Positions 35,856 through 44,854 of a stretch of DNA of 64,000 nt are shown here, piece after piece. The notes below the pieces were generated by a model. It did not search any database. It was not told where the DNA came from and saw nothing but the letters and a program-made list of their open reading frames with translations. The DNA lies in the NCBI GenBank assembly GCA_013388685.1, contig JACAET010000031.1:62001-126000 (forward strand), written 5' to 3'. Every line of letters begins with the position of its first letter. Position 1 is the first letter of the stretch. Origin of the DNA: Chloroflexota bacterium (GTDB taxonomy: Bacteria; Chloroflexota; Anaerolineae; Anaerolineales; Villigracilaceae). The translations under genes and the position numbers were made by a program.

Positions 35856-38800
35856 GTGGCTAAACCCATTCCCAAGTCGCAGGGAAGCGTCTTCATCTCG
35901 TATTCCCGTAAAGACAAGGCATTCGTTCAAAAATTGAACAACGCCCTGGATACTGCCGGCATCCAGGCATGGGTGGATTGGGAGGGCATCGAACTCGCTT
36001 CCGATTGGATGCAAAGGATTACCGACGCCATCCAGAAACACAATGCGTTCATCTTCGTCATCAGCCCCGATTCCCTTAAATCCAAAGTCTGCTCGGAAGA
36101 ACTCGAACTCGGTCTCAAATTCAACAAAAAGATCATTCCCATCCTGTTCCGCGAACCCTCCAAGGGACAGACGATGCACGGAAAACTCGCCGCAACCAAC
36201 TGGGTCTACCTGCGCAAAGAGGACAACTTCGAAGAGACCATTCCCAAACTGGTCGAAACCATTCAAACCGACCTGGAATGGATCAACAAACACACGCAGT
36301 TGCTCAACCAAGCGCTGGAATGGGAAGGCAGGAACAGGAATAACAGTTATCTATTGCAGGGTACGGGGTTGGAGGAAGCCGAAAAATGGATGGCAGAAGC
36401 GTCTGGCAGGGAAAATCGCCAGATCCTGCCATTGCAGGCAGAATTCATCAGGGCAAGCCGCAAAGGCGCGGAACGCCGGCAAAGGATGGTGTTGGCTGGC
36501 GTGTCACTTGCCCTGGTGGTGAGCATCGTATTGAGCATTGTGGCGGTCTTTTCCCGCAACGCCGCAAAAGCCGCCCAAGCCGAAGCCGAAATCGCGCGGG
36601 CGGCAGCCGAAACCGCGCAGGCAATTGCGGAGGATAATCGGGCCAAAGCGGTCGAAAATCAGAAACTGGCGGAAGAAAATCAACTCCTTGCCGAAAAAAA
36701 CCAAAAAGAAGCGGAGGACAATGCGCGCCTCGCCCTGGCGGCTGGCAACGTTGCCGAAGCGCAGAACCTGCAATCCAATGCGGGCAAACTGGAAACCAGC
36801 ACCCTCCTGGCGATTGAATCCTATAACATCAGCAAGACCGCCAAGGCGGAAGGCTTGATCCGAAGCAACGTCAGTTTGCTGGCGGTTCCCGTCAGCCTGA
36901 TGAAACAGGACGGCGCCATCTGGAATATCGAATGGTCGCCGGATTTCTCGTATTTCGTCGCCGGCAACAACAAGAATACCGCCATGGAAAATGCTCAAGG
37001 GGAAGCGTGTGTCTATCAGGCGGATGACGGAAAAAGAGTCTACTGCGTCCGGCACGAGGGAGACGTGAACGATGCCATCTTCTCGAAAGACGGAAGATTT
37101 CTCATTACCGCCAGCGCAGACCAGACCGTTCGATTCTGGAATGCAGGCGACGGCAGTCTCATCGAGACACTCACCTTCGACGGAGCGGTTCTGGATTTGG
37201 ATGCGACGGAAACGATCCTGGCAATCGGGCGGGCGGACCATTATCTGACCCTTTACTATTTCGACAAACCGAATCTGAAGCCGGTGGACATCGGACAGGA
37301 CGAGGGGGTGAGAACAGTCAAGTTCGCGCCGAATGCCGATTTCCTGGCTTTCGGTTTGCTGAACGGACAGGTGCGTCTCTGGCAGAGACGTAGTAACACC
37401 TATTACAACGGCCCGCTTCATGAAAAGAGCTCCTACACGGTCATCGCCTGGAATCCGGACAGCAGTCATATTGTTTCGGGCGGAGGAGACAGCCTTGCCA
37501 AATACACCAAGCGCGATGCGACCTTCAAGTTCGAGGTTCCTCATCAGGATTGGGTGGAAGATGTGGCATTTGGCGACGACCCGGTATGGTTTGTCACAGC
37601 GTCGGACGACAATAAAGTACGGGTGGTGTATACAGAAACGGGCGAGGAAAAGATGCGCATGTCGCATACCAACTTCGCGCAAAAGGTGACGGTCAGCCGC
37701 GACGGAGAGTGGATCGCCTCCACCGGATACGACCGCGTCGTCCGCATCTGGGATTCGATTTCAGGCACAGAGCTGGCGGAAATCCCCCTGCGCGCAAACG
37801 GCTCAGCCGTTGCATTCAACCAGGACGGCACGCGGGTGATCGCCGCGGACGAGGAGGGTCATCTTGGGATTTGGGACATTTCCAAACTCAAAGCGCTCAT
37901 GGGCTATGTCGAATTCAAAGAATTCGTGCGCGAAGCGCGCTACACGCCATCCGGCGATGCGCTGATTGTCAATTCCGACGATTTTCACGTCTGGAAAATC
38001 CCTGCCGAACAAGTCAACACGATATCAGACGGTACGCGGGGAGAAATTCTGCTCACCACCAAAAGCCTGACCTACGAAACCGCCATCAGCCCGGACTCGC
38101 AGTGGGTTGCCGTGGTGGAATTAGACACCGAGAATGCCCAGAAGAACCGCGGCACACTGGTCAGCATGGACGGCAAGACGGTGATCACGCTGGAACACGG
38201 AGGCGAAGTCACCGACGTGGATTTCACCGGCGACAGCCGCCTGGTCGCCACAGCGGGCACCGACGGCAGGGTTGTGTTCTGGGAAATTACGACGGGGACA
38301 AGGCAATTTGACCTCGATAACGCCGAACCGATCGTCTCGTTTGCCATCCGCCCGGACGACTCTCTGGTCGCCGTGGGATTACACGACAAGACCAAACTGT
38401 GGAATCTGAAAACAAGAACCGAATTACCCTTGCGCCTGTTGCAAAGCGGAGACATCGCGACCGTTGCCTTCAGCCCGGATGGAACCATGCTGGCAACCGG
38501 CAGCGCCGATGGCAGCGTCGTGCTCTGGAAGGTGGATGGCAACGAGGTATCGCAAATCGGCAAAACCATCTCTATCGCTGGAACCCGGCGCATGTTACTT
38601 GCCTTCAGCCCGGACGGCAAATGGCTGGCGGGCGGGTCGCTTGGCTACGCTTACCTCTGGGACACAGCCACGGCCCAGGAACTTGCCCGCATCCCGCACG
38701 GGAACAACCCCGTCACAAGCGTTTCCTTTTCCAATGACGGTCAACAGTTCATCACAGTCGCCCGCAAGGTTGTCAGGATCTGGGATTTTTCCGCCCTTCC

Positions 38801-38939
38801 GCTCGTACCGCAAGATCGGATCATCGAATATGCCTGCTCACACCTGACATCCAACCTCAGTCGGGACGAATGGAGCAATTATTTTGGAGAACTCCCCTAC
38901 CACACAACCTGCACCGGCCTGAAAGAGGAACAGGAATGA
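35856..38939 (+). CDS. TIR domain-transmembrane-coiled coil-WD40 protein (operon member)
   Basis: The 1027-residue protein starts at GTG with AAGGAAA upstream. The TIR domain (about 10-145) reads GSVFISYSRKDKAF, WVDWEGIE, FIFVISPDSLKSKVCSEELE; Glu82 is the likely NADase Glu. A membrane helix (about 212-234), an alanine/glutamate-rich coiled coil (235-305), a STLLAIESYNIS helix and WD40 blades (about 350-985) follow, then ACSHLTSNLSRDEWSNYFG. It is a paralogue of the gene at 26792. The stop overlaps the next start as ATGA, so the SLATT-like protein is translationally coupled to it. It could detect an infection or stress signal by the WD40 part and cleave NAD; both points are inference. Confidence 0.88.
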   Translation: MAKPIPKSQGSVFISYSRKDKAFVQKLNNALDTAGIQAWVDWEGIELASDWMQRITDAIQKHNAFIFVISPDSLKSKVCSEELELGLKFNKKIIPILFREPSKGQTMHGKLAATNWVYLRKEDNFEETIPKLVETIQTDLEWINKHTQLLNQALEWEGRNRNNSYLLQGTGLEEAEKWMAEASGRENRQILPLQAEFIRASRKGAERRQRMVLAGVSLALVVSIVLSIVAVFSRNAAKAAQAEAEIARAAAETAQAIAEDNRAKAVENQKLAEENQLLAEKNQKEAEDNARLALAAGNVAEAQNLQSNAGKLETSTLLAIESYNISKTAKAEGLIRSNVSLLAVPVSLMKQDGAIWNIEWSPDFSYFVAGNNKNTAMENAQGEACVYQADDGKRVYCVRHEGDVNDAIFSKDGRFLITASADQTVRFWNAGDGSLIETLTFDGAVLDLDATETILAIGRADHYLTLYYFDKPNLKPVDIGQDEGVRTVKFAPNADFLAFGLLNGQVRLWQRRSNTYYNGPLHEKSSYTVIAWNPDSSHIVSGGGDSLAKYTKRDATFKFEVPHQDWVEDVAFGDDPVWFVTASDDNKVRVVYTETGEEKMRMSHTNFAQKVTVSRDGEWIASTGYDRVVRIWDSISGTELAEIPLRANGSAVAFNQDGTRVIAADEEGHLGIWDISKLKALMGYVEFKEFVREARYTPSGDALIVNSDDFHVWKIPAEQVNTISDGTRGEILLTTKSLTYETAISPDSQWVAVVELDTENAQKNRGTLVSMDGKTVITLEHGGEVTDVDFTGDSRLVATAGTDGRVVFWEITTGTRQFDLDNAEPIVSFAIRPDDSLVAVGLHDKTKLWNLKTRTELPLRLLQSGDIATVAFSPDGTMLATGSADGSVVLWKVDGNEVSQIGKTISIAGTRRMLLAFSPDGKWLAGGSLGYAYLWDTATAQELARIPHGNNPVTSVSFSNDGQQFITVARKVVRIWDFSALPLVPQDRIIEYACSHLTSNLSRDEWSNYFGELPYHTTCTGLKEEQE

Positions 38940-40315
38940 ATGCGACAAGAAATAATGCTGAATTGAGCACGGAGGAACCTGACATGGACAACGAAACGCC
39001 GAAAACGACACCGATTTTGCAAATTGCCTGGGCGCGTTTTTCGGAGCTGGACGTCAACGCGGTCGCGCGTTCCAGATCGCATTTGAACAAACGCCGCTGG
39101 ATCGCCGCGCTGGGCGTGCTTGCCACCTTGTTTGCCATTCTCTCCCAAATGTTCCCGGCGGACAGGGAACCGGCGCTTCTCGGTCTGACCTTTCGAATTC
39201 TCCTCGTTCTGACGCCGCTCGTCGGCTCGGCACTGGCGGCATTCACCAAAGCCTTTTATTCCAGCGGCGACTGGTTGATGTTGCGGGCTGGTGCCGAGGA
39301 AATCCTCAAAGAAATTTATTTCTACCGCACCATCCTGCAAAAGCGAAAAGACCGCCGCGCCTATTTGGAAAAGAGGCTGGCTGAAATCCAGCGCGGGCTG
39401 TATCAAAGCATGGGCGGCGAGCTCGTTCTCAAACCGTACCACGGACCCATCCCGTCCAATTATTATCCCGACGATCCGTCCAGCGATCCCGGCTACGAAG
39501 ACCTGACCGGCGACGAATATTTCAGATACCGTGTCGAAAATCAACTGGCATGGCACAGAAAAGAAGTGCAGGAATATCAGGTCGAACGGATCAGACTGCA
39601 AATTCTCATTCTCGCCTCGGGCGTTGCAGGCGCCGCTCTGGCGGCGTTCGGCGGCGCGTTGACCATATGGGTTGCATTTACCGCGTCCCTCACGGCGGCA
39701 TTCTTGGGATGGCAGGAGTTGCGAAACATTGATCTGATTATCAAGAATTACAGCAAGGTCGTGATCGAACTGTCCATGGTCTACGATCACTGGTTGAACC
39801 TCGAACCCGAGGAACGCACAGACGCGGAATTCTACCGGATGGTCAAAGGCACGGAGGCGATTCTCTGGGCACAGAACATGGAATACATCAAATCACAACA
39901 GGAAGCGCTCAAGGAAGCCGACCTCGAAGAGGAAGCCAGCCTGATCAACCGCGTGATTAGAGAGTCTGCCGATTCCGCCAGGCGGACAAAACAAGCCATG
40001 GAAGACGCCACGGTGGAGTACGCCAAAGAAACCCTGGAAGAGACCGAAACAAAGGTCGAAGAAACCTTCAAAGCCGCCCTTGGGTCGCTTGCCGAGGAAG
40101 CCGCATCCGAAATCGTCCGACAGGAATTGGAAGCCATGAGCAAGGCGGTCGTCGAAATGGCGGAACACGCAGCCGAAAAGGCATCCTCCCTGACATCCTC
40201 GCTGGCAGATATCGCCAGGGAATTCGCGCACATTGACATTGGTAGAGACACCGCCAAGGAAGAGTTGAATGCCATCCTTGCACGCTACCCCAAGACCGGT
40301 GAGGTAAAAGGCTGA
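38936..40315 (+). CDS. SLATT/DUF4231-like multi-pass membrane protein with coiled-coil tail
   Basis: The 459-residue protein has two helix pairs. The first (about 55-75 and 88-108) is followed by WLMLRAGAEEILKEIYFYRT, the helix usual after SLATT membrane pairs. The second (about 222-258) is preceded by RVENQLAWHRKEVQEYQVERIRLQ in the DUF4231 manner and followed by NYSKVVIELSMVYDHWLNL and GTEAILWAQNMEYI. The last ~110 residues are a highly charged amphipathic coiled coil. SLATT proteins are predicted pore-forming effectors in nucleotide-activated conflict systems. I chose the ATG at 38936 (overlap ATGA, AGGAA upstream). The family call is by pattern, and the tandem arrangement is my reading. 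Confidence 0.72.
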   Translation: MNATRNNAELSTEEPDMDNETPKTTPILQIAWARFSELDVNAVARSRSHLNKRRWIAALGVLATLFAILSQMFPADREPALLGLTFRILLVLTPLVGSALAAFTKAFYSSGDWLMLRAGAEEILKEIYFYRTILQKRKDRRAYLEKRLAEIQRGLYQSMGGELVLKPYHGPIPSNYYPDDPSSDPGYEDLTGDEYFRYRVENQLAWHRKEVQEYQVERIRLQILILASGVAGAALAAFGGALTIWVAFTASLTAAFLGWQELRNIDLIIKNYSKVVIELSMVYDHWLNLEPEERTDAEFYRMVKGTEAILWAQNMEYIKSQQEALKEADLEEEASLINRVIRESADSARRTKQAMEDATVEYAKETLEETETKVEETFKAALGSLAEEAASEIVRQELEAMSKAVVEMAEHAAEKASSLTSSLADIAREFAHIDIGRDTAKEELNAILARYPKTGEVKG

Positions 40316-40369
40316 TCGCCGGATATAGCAACCGACATGCGACACCCGTTCGAAACAAGGAAACCACCT

Positions 40370-42667
40370 ATGGAATCGACAAACACGCAGTCGAACCCCA
40401 CACAACCTGCCGAGGGCACCGGGAAGACGCCGGAAGTCAAGACGCTCGAACTTGTCTCTGCGCAAGAAGCCGATTACAGCGCCAAACCCCTGCACCCGGA
40501 GATGCGCCCGCATGCCTTCGTGATCATGCCCTTCGGGAAGAAAAAAGGGGGAGACGGCGCTCTCTACGACTTCAATGCAATTTATGCACAATTGATCAAA
40601 CCGACGCTCGAGATGGCGGGGTTCGAGGCATTCCGCGCAGACGAAGAAACCACCAGCGGCGATATTCTGACCGACATGTTCCAGGAATTGTTACTGGCAG
40701 ATCTGTGCCTCGTGGACATGAGCATTGACAACGCCAACGTGTTCTACGAATTGGGCATTCGGCATGCGTTCAGAAAGCGCGGCATCGTCCACATCCAGGC
40801 GGGACGCGCCTACATGCCCTTCGACATCTTCAACGTGCGCACCATCCCCTATCACATCACATCCGATGGCGTGCCCGACCCCGAGTTTCTCGAAAAAGAC
40901 AAAGCCGCCATTGCACGCGTCACGCGCGATACCTGGGCGTCCGATACGGATGCGATTCACAGCCCCGTCTTCAACATTCTGACGGGTCTCTCCGAGCCGG
41001 ATCGCAAATCCCTGCGCACGCCACTGGCAACCGGTTTTTGGCGCGAATACAACGAATGGAAACAGCGCGTGACCATCGCTCAGCGGCAAAAACGCATTGG
41101 CGACATTCTGCTCCTGACGGAAGAAATCAGGAACCCTTTGATCAAGGAAGAGGCAATCGGTGAAGCTGGAAGCGCTCTCAGGAGCATGAATCGCTATGAA
41201 CTCGCACTCGGTCAATACCGCAAAGGGCTGGAGGTTAACGCCAAAAATCTCGATTTCCGCCGCCAGGAGGCATTGCTGCTCAACCGCCTCGGACGGGCAG
41301 ATGAAGCCATCGTCAAAATCGAAAGCCTGCTGGCAGATTCACCGAACGACAGTGAGGCAATTTCCATCCTTGGGCGCATTTACAAGGAAATGTGGGTTGA
41401 ATCGTGGAAATGGGTCAAGGACAGCGATAAACGTTTGAAAACCGCGTTCGATTCTTACCACTGGTTATTGAAAGCCGTGGATACGTATCTGCAGGGGTTT
41501 CGGGTTGACTTAAACCAGTTCTATCCCGGTGTCAACGCGCTCACCCTCTCGACGATGCTGGTGGAACTTGCCGCCAAATTCGAAGACCCCAAAAGCCCCG
41601 ATCCGGAGATTGTGTGGGTTCGCGAAAATCTCAACGACCTGCGCGGCGCGTTGGCATTTGCGCTGGAAGCGATCGTTGATTCGGAGAAGGCGGATTATTG
41701 GACGCTTGTCTCCCTGGCAGAGTTGAAAGTGCTGACCGCAAAAAGCATACAGGAAGTGGTGCGCGCCTACCGCAAATCTCTGACCGCCTCCCGGCGAAAC
41801 ACCTTCTTTCTCGAATCGTCGCTGGCTCAGCTGGAAATGCTCAAGTCGCTTGATATGCGCTCCGAATACGTGGAAGCCGGCATTCGGGTCATCAAAGAAG
41901 AAATGAGGCGTATGCGCAAGGAGGAAGGGGATGAACCGGAAAAGGATAAACGAGGCGAAAAGCAGGTACAGCACGAAGGATACGCCTTCCTGTTCACGGG
42001 ATATATGGTTGATCATGCAGGCAAGAAGCATAGTTATTTTCCGCCGGAAAAAGAAAAGGATATCAGGCGTGCCATCGAGATCATTCTGAGAAAACATAAC
42101 GCGGGACCGGATGACCTTGCCGTCACAACCGGGATGGATGCCGGAAGCGAAATTATTTTTGTGGAATGCTGTGTCGAGCGCGGCGTCCCCGTGCAGGCAT
42201 ATTTCCCCTCTGCAGAAGCCCCCTATGTGCGCGACTTCGTCAGCCCGGGCGGCGAACAATGGGTGGAGCGTTTCTATCGTATGCGGAATCACCCCTTGGT
42301 GGACGAATTTTACCAGCCGGACCAGGTCGGGCTACCAAAGGAAGGCGACGATGTCCATGAGCGGAATAACCGCTGGGCGCTGTACTCCGCGCTGGCTCGC
42401 GGCATTGACAAGGTTCGTCTGATTGCGCTTTGGGATGGAAAGAACGAACGGATGGAAGACCTGGACGCGCGGCTCGTCAAACACACGGTGGACTTGATGC
42501 GCGATATCGGCGGTGTTGTGGAACACATCAATCCATTCAAATTATCGGGAATGTTCGAGGCACAACCCGCCCCGCCGCTCCAAAAACCGAAAAGAAAAAA
42601 AGCCGGGAAACCAAAACCGCGAAAACCAGAGCCGTCGAAGCCGACTAAAAACCAAAAAAAGCGGTAA
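40370..42667 (+). CDS. ASK/MAP3K-regulatory-region-like protein: TIR-like head, TPR middle, SLOG-like tail
   Basis: The 765-residue protein begins (about 47-230) with HAFVIMPFGKKKGG, DADEETTSGDI-like FRADEETTSGD and NANVFYELGIRHA (Glu127), the pattern of TIR-like/nucleoside deoxyribosyltransferase-like domains preceding the MAP3K TRAFs-binding (DUF4071) region. Residues ~240-530 are helical TPR-like repeats. The tail (about 535-740) reads FLFTGYMVDHAGKKH, TTGMDAGSEIIFVECCVERGVPV and QWVERFYR, which suggests a SLOG-like Rossmann domain binding a nucleotide. A Lys/Pro-rich end follows. I placed the start at 40370 (AAGGAAA upstream) rather than 40337. It is the last gene of the block, next to tRNA-Pro. 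A sensor or regulator role is inferred. Confidence 0.75.
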   Translation: MESTNTQSNPTQPAEGTGKTPEVKTLELVSAQEADYSAKPLHPEMRPHAFVIMPFGKKKGGDGALYDFNAIYAQLIKPTLEMAGFEAFRADEETTSGDILTDMFQELLLADLCLVDMSIDNANVFYELGIRHAFRKRGIVHIQAGRAYMPFDIFNVRTIPYHITSDGVPDPEFLEKDKAAIARVTRDTWASDTDAIHSPVFNILTGLSEPDRKSLRTPLATGFWREYNEWKQRVTIAQRQKRIGDILLLTEEIRNPLIKEEAIGEAGSALRSMNRYELALGQYRKGLEVNAKNLDFRRQEALLLNRLGRADEAIVKIESLLADSPNDSEAISILGRIYKEMWVESWKWVKDSDKRLKTAFDSYHWLLKAVDTYLQGFRVDLNQFYPGVNALTLSTMLVELAAKFEDPKSPDPEIVWVRENLNDLRGALAFALEAIVDSEKADYWTLVSLAELKVLTAKSIQEVVRAYRKSLTASRRNTFFLESSLAQLEMLKSLDMRSEYVEAGIRVIKEEMRRMRKEEGDEPEKDKRGEKQVQHEGYAFLFTGYMVDHAGKKHSYFPPEKEKDIRRAIEIILRKHNAGPDDLAVTTGMDAGSEIIFVECCVERGVPVQAYFPSAEAPYVRDFVSPGGEQWVERFYRMRNHPLVDEFYQPDQVGLPKEGDDVHERNNRWALYSALARGIDKVRLIALWDGKNERMEDLDARLVKHTVDLMRDIGGVVEHINPFKLSGMFEAQPAPPLQKPKRKKAGKPKPRKPEPSKPTKNQKKR

Positions 42668-42737
42668 AGCCGAATCTGAATCCTTCCATCGGATTAAAAT
42701 ATGACGGCCAGCCTTTTGAGCCAGCCGCGGAAACTTC

Positions 42738-42813
42738 TGTCGGGGTGCGCGGATTTGAACCGCGGACCTCACGGACCCGAACCGTGCGCTCTACCGGTCT
42801 GAGCCACACCCCG
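42738..42813 (-). tRNA. tRNA-Pro (anticodon CGG)
   Basis: On the minus strand a 76-base cloverleaf is visible: acceptor CGGGGTG/CACCCCG, D arm GCTC...GAGC, anticodon stem CACGG/CCGTG with loop TTCGGGT (anticodon CGG), T arm CGCGG-TTCAAAT-CCGCG and discriminator A. CCA is not encoded. It stands 70 bases from the end of the TIR-SLATT block. Confidence 0.95.
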
Positions 42814-42855
42814 TTTAGCGTGCGGAATTATACCACCCCAATCTGATTTGGCAAG

Positions 42856-43761
42856 TCAGGGGTTGAGCATGACCAATTGGGTGTATACATAAAACAAACC
42901 GGGCATGCGGTCGTCCCCTTGACGGATCGTCAACCGCGCCAGCGTGGGCTCAGACACCCGGTAGGGGATGGTTGTCTCGAACATTTGAGGAGTGAGCGAT
43001 TCGATTGCAAGGATGCGCGTTCCGACAGACCTGCCCTGGGGGTCAATCAACTCGAAGAAAAGAGGCTGCAGGTTGAGGGGCCACACATCCCCGCGCACGG
43101 TCAGGATGCCGCCGGAAACCGCCTCCTCCGAAAGAGGCGACACCACACCAATCGGCTCGGACGGATTGCCCGTGGGGTTGATTTCATTCTCGCCTGAGGA
43201 AAGCAATAAGACCCGCACAGAATTCAACGCCTGCAATCTGTCCTCCTTATCGAACGTGCTGACGGTGATCCGTCCCACCTCCGCGGCGGCGGAAATTTCG
43301 AAAGTGATCTTCGCCGATTGAAAGACCCCCTCCCGCGACATCGGCACATTACGCTTAAGCGTGCGCGCCAGCAAACGGCCGTCCTCGCCATACAGGTCAA
43401 TCTGAACGCGTTGACTCTCACCGACAATGACGTTCATGCGCAAGTTGATCGGCGAAACCACCTTCGACATGGGTCCCGGCGCAATGAATTGCACCGCGCC
43501 CAGCGGATGTCCCGGAATGGACGTTGGGGTGCGCGTGGGCGCGGGCGTGGAGATCAACGGCGGAACGACGGTTTCAGTGGGCATTTCGGTGGGGACGGAT
43601 GCAAGATAGGTGGCGGTCGCCGTATCGCCTGCGGCGCGCGCCGTCAATGCAATGACTGTAGGGATGTAATCAGGGGGATACGGAGTGGGAATATTCGCGG
43701 CAGGCGGCGCGGAGCAGGCAGTTACGAACCCAAGCAGGGAAGCAAGAAAAAAACGTTTCAT
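42856..43761 (-). CDS. Lipoprotein of unknown function with Pro/Thr-rich linker
   Basis: The 301-residue protein has a lipoprotein signal (MKRFFLASLLGFVTACSAPP, Cys16). A long Thr/Pro-rich segment (about 20-95, PTPYPPDYIPT, STPAPTRTPTS) leads to two beta-rich units, each about 90 residues: one from FIAPGPMSKVVSPINLRM, the other from IGVVSPLSEEAVSGGILTVRG. The PISP/VVSP-type starts resemble Ig-like or Gmad2-type repeats. No enzyme motif is seen. It is probably an extracellular, membrane-anchored protein of the cell surface; the function is unknown. Confidence 0.8.
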   Translation of the reverse strand: MKRFFLASLLGFVTACSAPPAANIPTPYPPDYIPTVIALTARAAGDTATATYLASVPTEMPTETVVPPLISTPAPTRTPTSIPGHPLGAVQFIAPGPMSKVVSPINLRMNVIVGESQRVQIDLYGEDGRLLARTLKRNVPMSREGVFQSAKITFEISAAAEVGRITVSTFDKEDRLQALNSVRVLLLSSGENEINPTGNPSEPIGVVSPLSEEAVSGGILTVRGDVWPLNLQPLFFELIDPQGRSVGTRILAIESLTPQMFETTIPYRVSEPTLARLTIRQGDDRMPGLFYVYTQLVMLNP

Positions 43762-43793
43762 AGAACCGCGAAAGAACGTCGAAAAAGACCCGC

Positions 43794-44735
43794 TCAGGCA
43801 ACCTTCCAGCGCAGGGACTCACCCCGCAGGGCAGATAACACCTCCTGGGCGATGTCCACCGACGCGCGGGACTGCGCCTCAGCCGTCTGCGCCCCAATGT
43901 GCGGGGTGGCGATCACGCGCGGATGGGAAACTGCTTCTGTCAAACCGGGCGGCTCCACGCTGAAAACGTCCAGCGCCGCGCCTGCGACCTTGCCGCTGTT
44001 CAACGCCTCGACCAGCGCCGACTCGTCAATGATTCCGCCGCGCGCCGCGCAGACGATGCGCACGCCGTCCTTCATGTGGGCAAATGCCTGCCGTCCGATC
44101 ATGTCGCGCGTATCAACCGTCAGCGGCATGTGAAGCGAAATGAAATCGGACCAGGCGTACAGGTCCTGTAATGAAGCGGGATCGGCGCCGCGCCGCTTGA
44201 TTTCTTCCTCCGGGATGAGCGGGTCGTAGGCGATGACGTTCATGCCGAAGGCGGCGGCGCGCTTCCCCACCTCCATGCCGATGCGCCCAAAGCCGATGAC
44301 GCCGAGCGTTTTGCCGTTCAGTTCCACGCCTTCGAGTTCCTTTTTGAGCCATTTGCCCTGTTTCATGGCGGAGTCGGCGCGGGGGATTTCGCGCGCGAGA
44401 GCGAGGAGCAAGCCGAAGGTCAGTTCGGCGACCGCAACGGAGGTGGAGGTGGGCGCATTGACTACCGTGATGCCATGTCGTTTGGCGGCTTCCAGGTCAA
44501 TGTTATCCACACCGACGCCAGCGCGCCCGATCACTTTCAGCCTGGAAGCGGCGTCTATGACGGAGGCAGTGACGCGGGTTCGGCCGCGAACGATAAGGGC
44601 ATCATATGCGGGGATGATGTTGAGTAGTTCGTCGGCTGAGATCCCGCTTTTGTCGTCCACCTCCGCCGATTCACGCAAAATGGACTGGCTCGTCGCGTCC
44701 AGTCCGTCTGTGAGAAGGATTTTGAATAGGGTCAT
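43794..44735 (-). CDS. serA: D-3-phosphoglycerate dehydrogenase, short form
   Basis: The 313-residue protein oxidises 3-phosphoglycerate, first step of serine synthesis. It has VIGRAGVGVDNIDLEAAKRHG, the NAD motif GVIGFGRIGMEVGKRAAAFG, CAARGGIIDESAL and the catalytic His in TPHIGAQTAEAQ. The usual C-terminal ASB/ACT regulatory domains are missing, so serine feedback by ACT is not expected. A related 2-hydroxyacid dehydrogenase activity cannot be excluded. The ATG at 44733-44735 is preceded by a TACAAT box six bases away and no ribosome binding site. Confidence 0.88.
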   Translation of the reverse strand: MTLFKILLTDGLDATSQSILRESAEVDDKSGISADELLNIIPAYDALIVRGRTRVTASVIDAASRLKVIGRAGVGVDNIDLEAAKRHGITVVNAPTSTSVAVAELTFGLLLALAREIPRADSAMKQGKWLKKELEGVELNGKTLGVIGFGRIGMEVGKRAAAFGMNVIAYDPLIPEEEIKRRGADPASLQDLYAWSDFISLHMPLTVDTRDMIGRQAFAHMKDGVRIVCAARGGIIDESALVEALNSGKVAGAALDVFSVEPPGLTEAVSHPRVIATPHIGAQTAEAQSRASVDIAQEVLSALRGESLRWKVA

Positions 44736-44741
44736 GGGCGT

Positions 44742-44747
44742 ATTGTA
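44742..44747 (-). promoter_or_regulatory. -10 box of a leaderless serA promoter
   Basis: TACAAT on the minus strand lies six bases before the serA ATG, the same geometry as at glgA. Confidence 0.6.
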
Positions 44748-44806
44748 TCGCAAAAGATGTAACTACTTCTCATGATTTCTTCATTCTTGAAAGATTTATC
44801 CACATT

Positions 44807-44812
44807 ATAATG
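44807..44812 (+). promoter_or_regulatory. -10 box of the HupE/UreJ gene
   Basis: TATAAT stands 42 bases before the ATG of the HupE-like gene, which has its own GGAGGAGA ribosome binding site. TTGAAA at 44788 is 13 bases away, too close for an ideal -35. Confidence 0.55.
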
Positions 44813-44854
44813 CGACAAATTTTACCCAATTTATTATTTCGCCTGGAGGAGAAT

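Noticed and set aside
42700..42737. Possible terminator after tRNA-Pro
   Set aside because: The apparent GCCAGCC repeats are direct, not inverted, so no hairpin forms.
34070..42813. Integrase or duplicated tRNA end marking an island
   Set aside because: No integrase-like frame and no copy of the tRNA-Pro 3' end were found near the left edge by eye; the island idea rests only on the truncated gene and the tRNA position.
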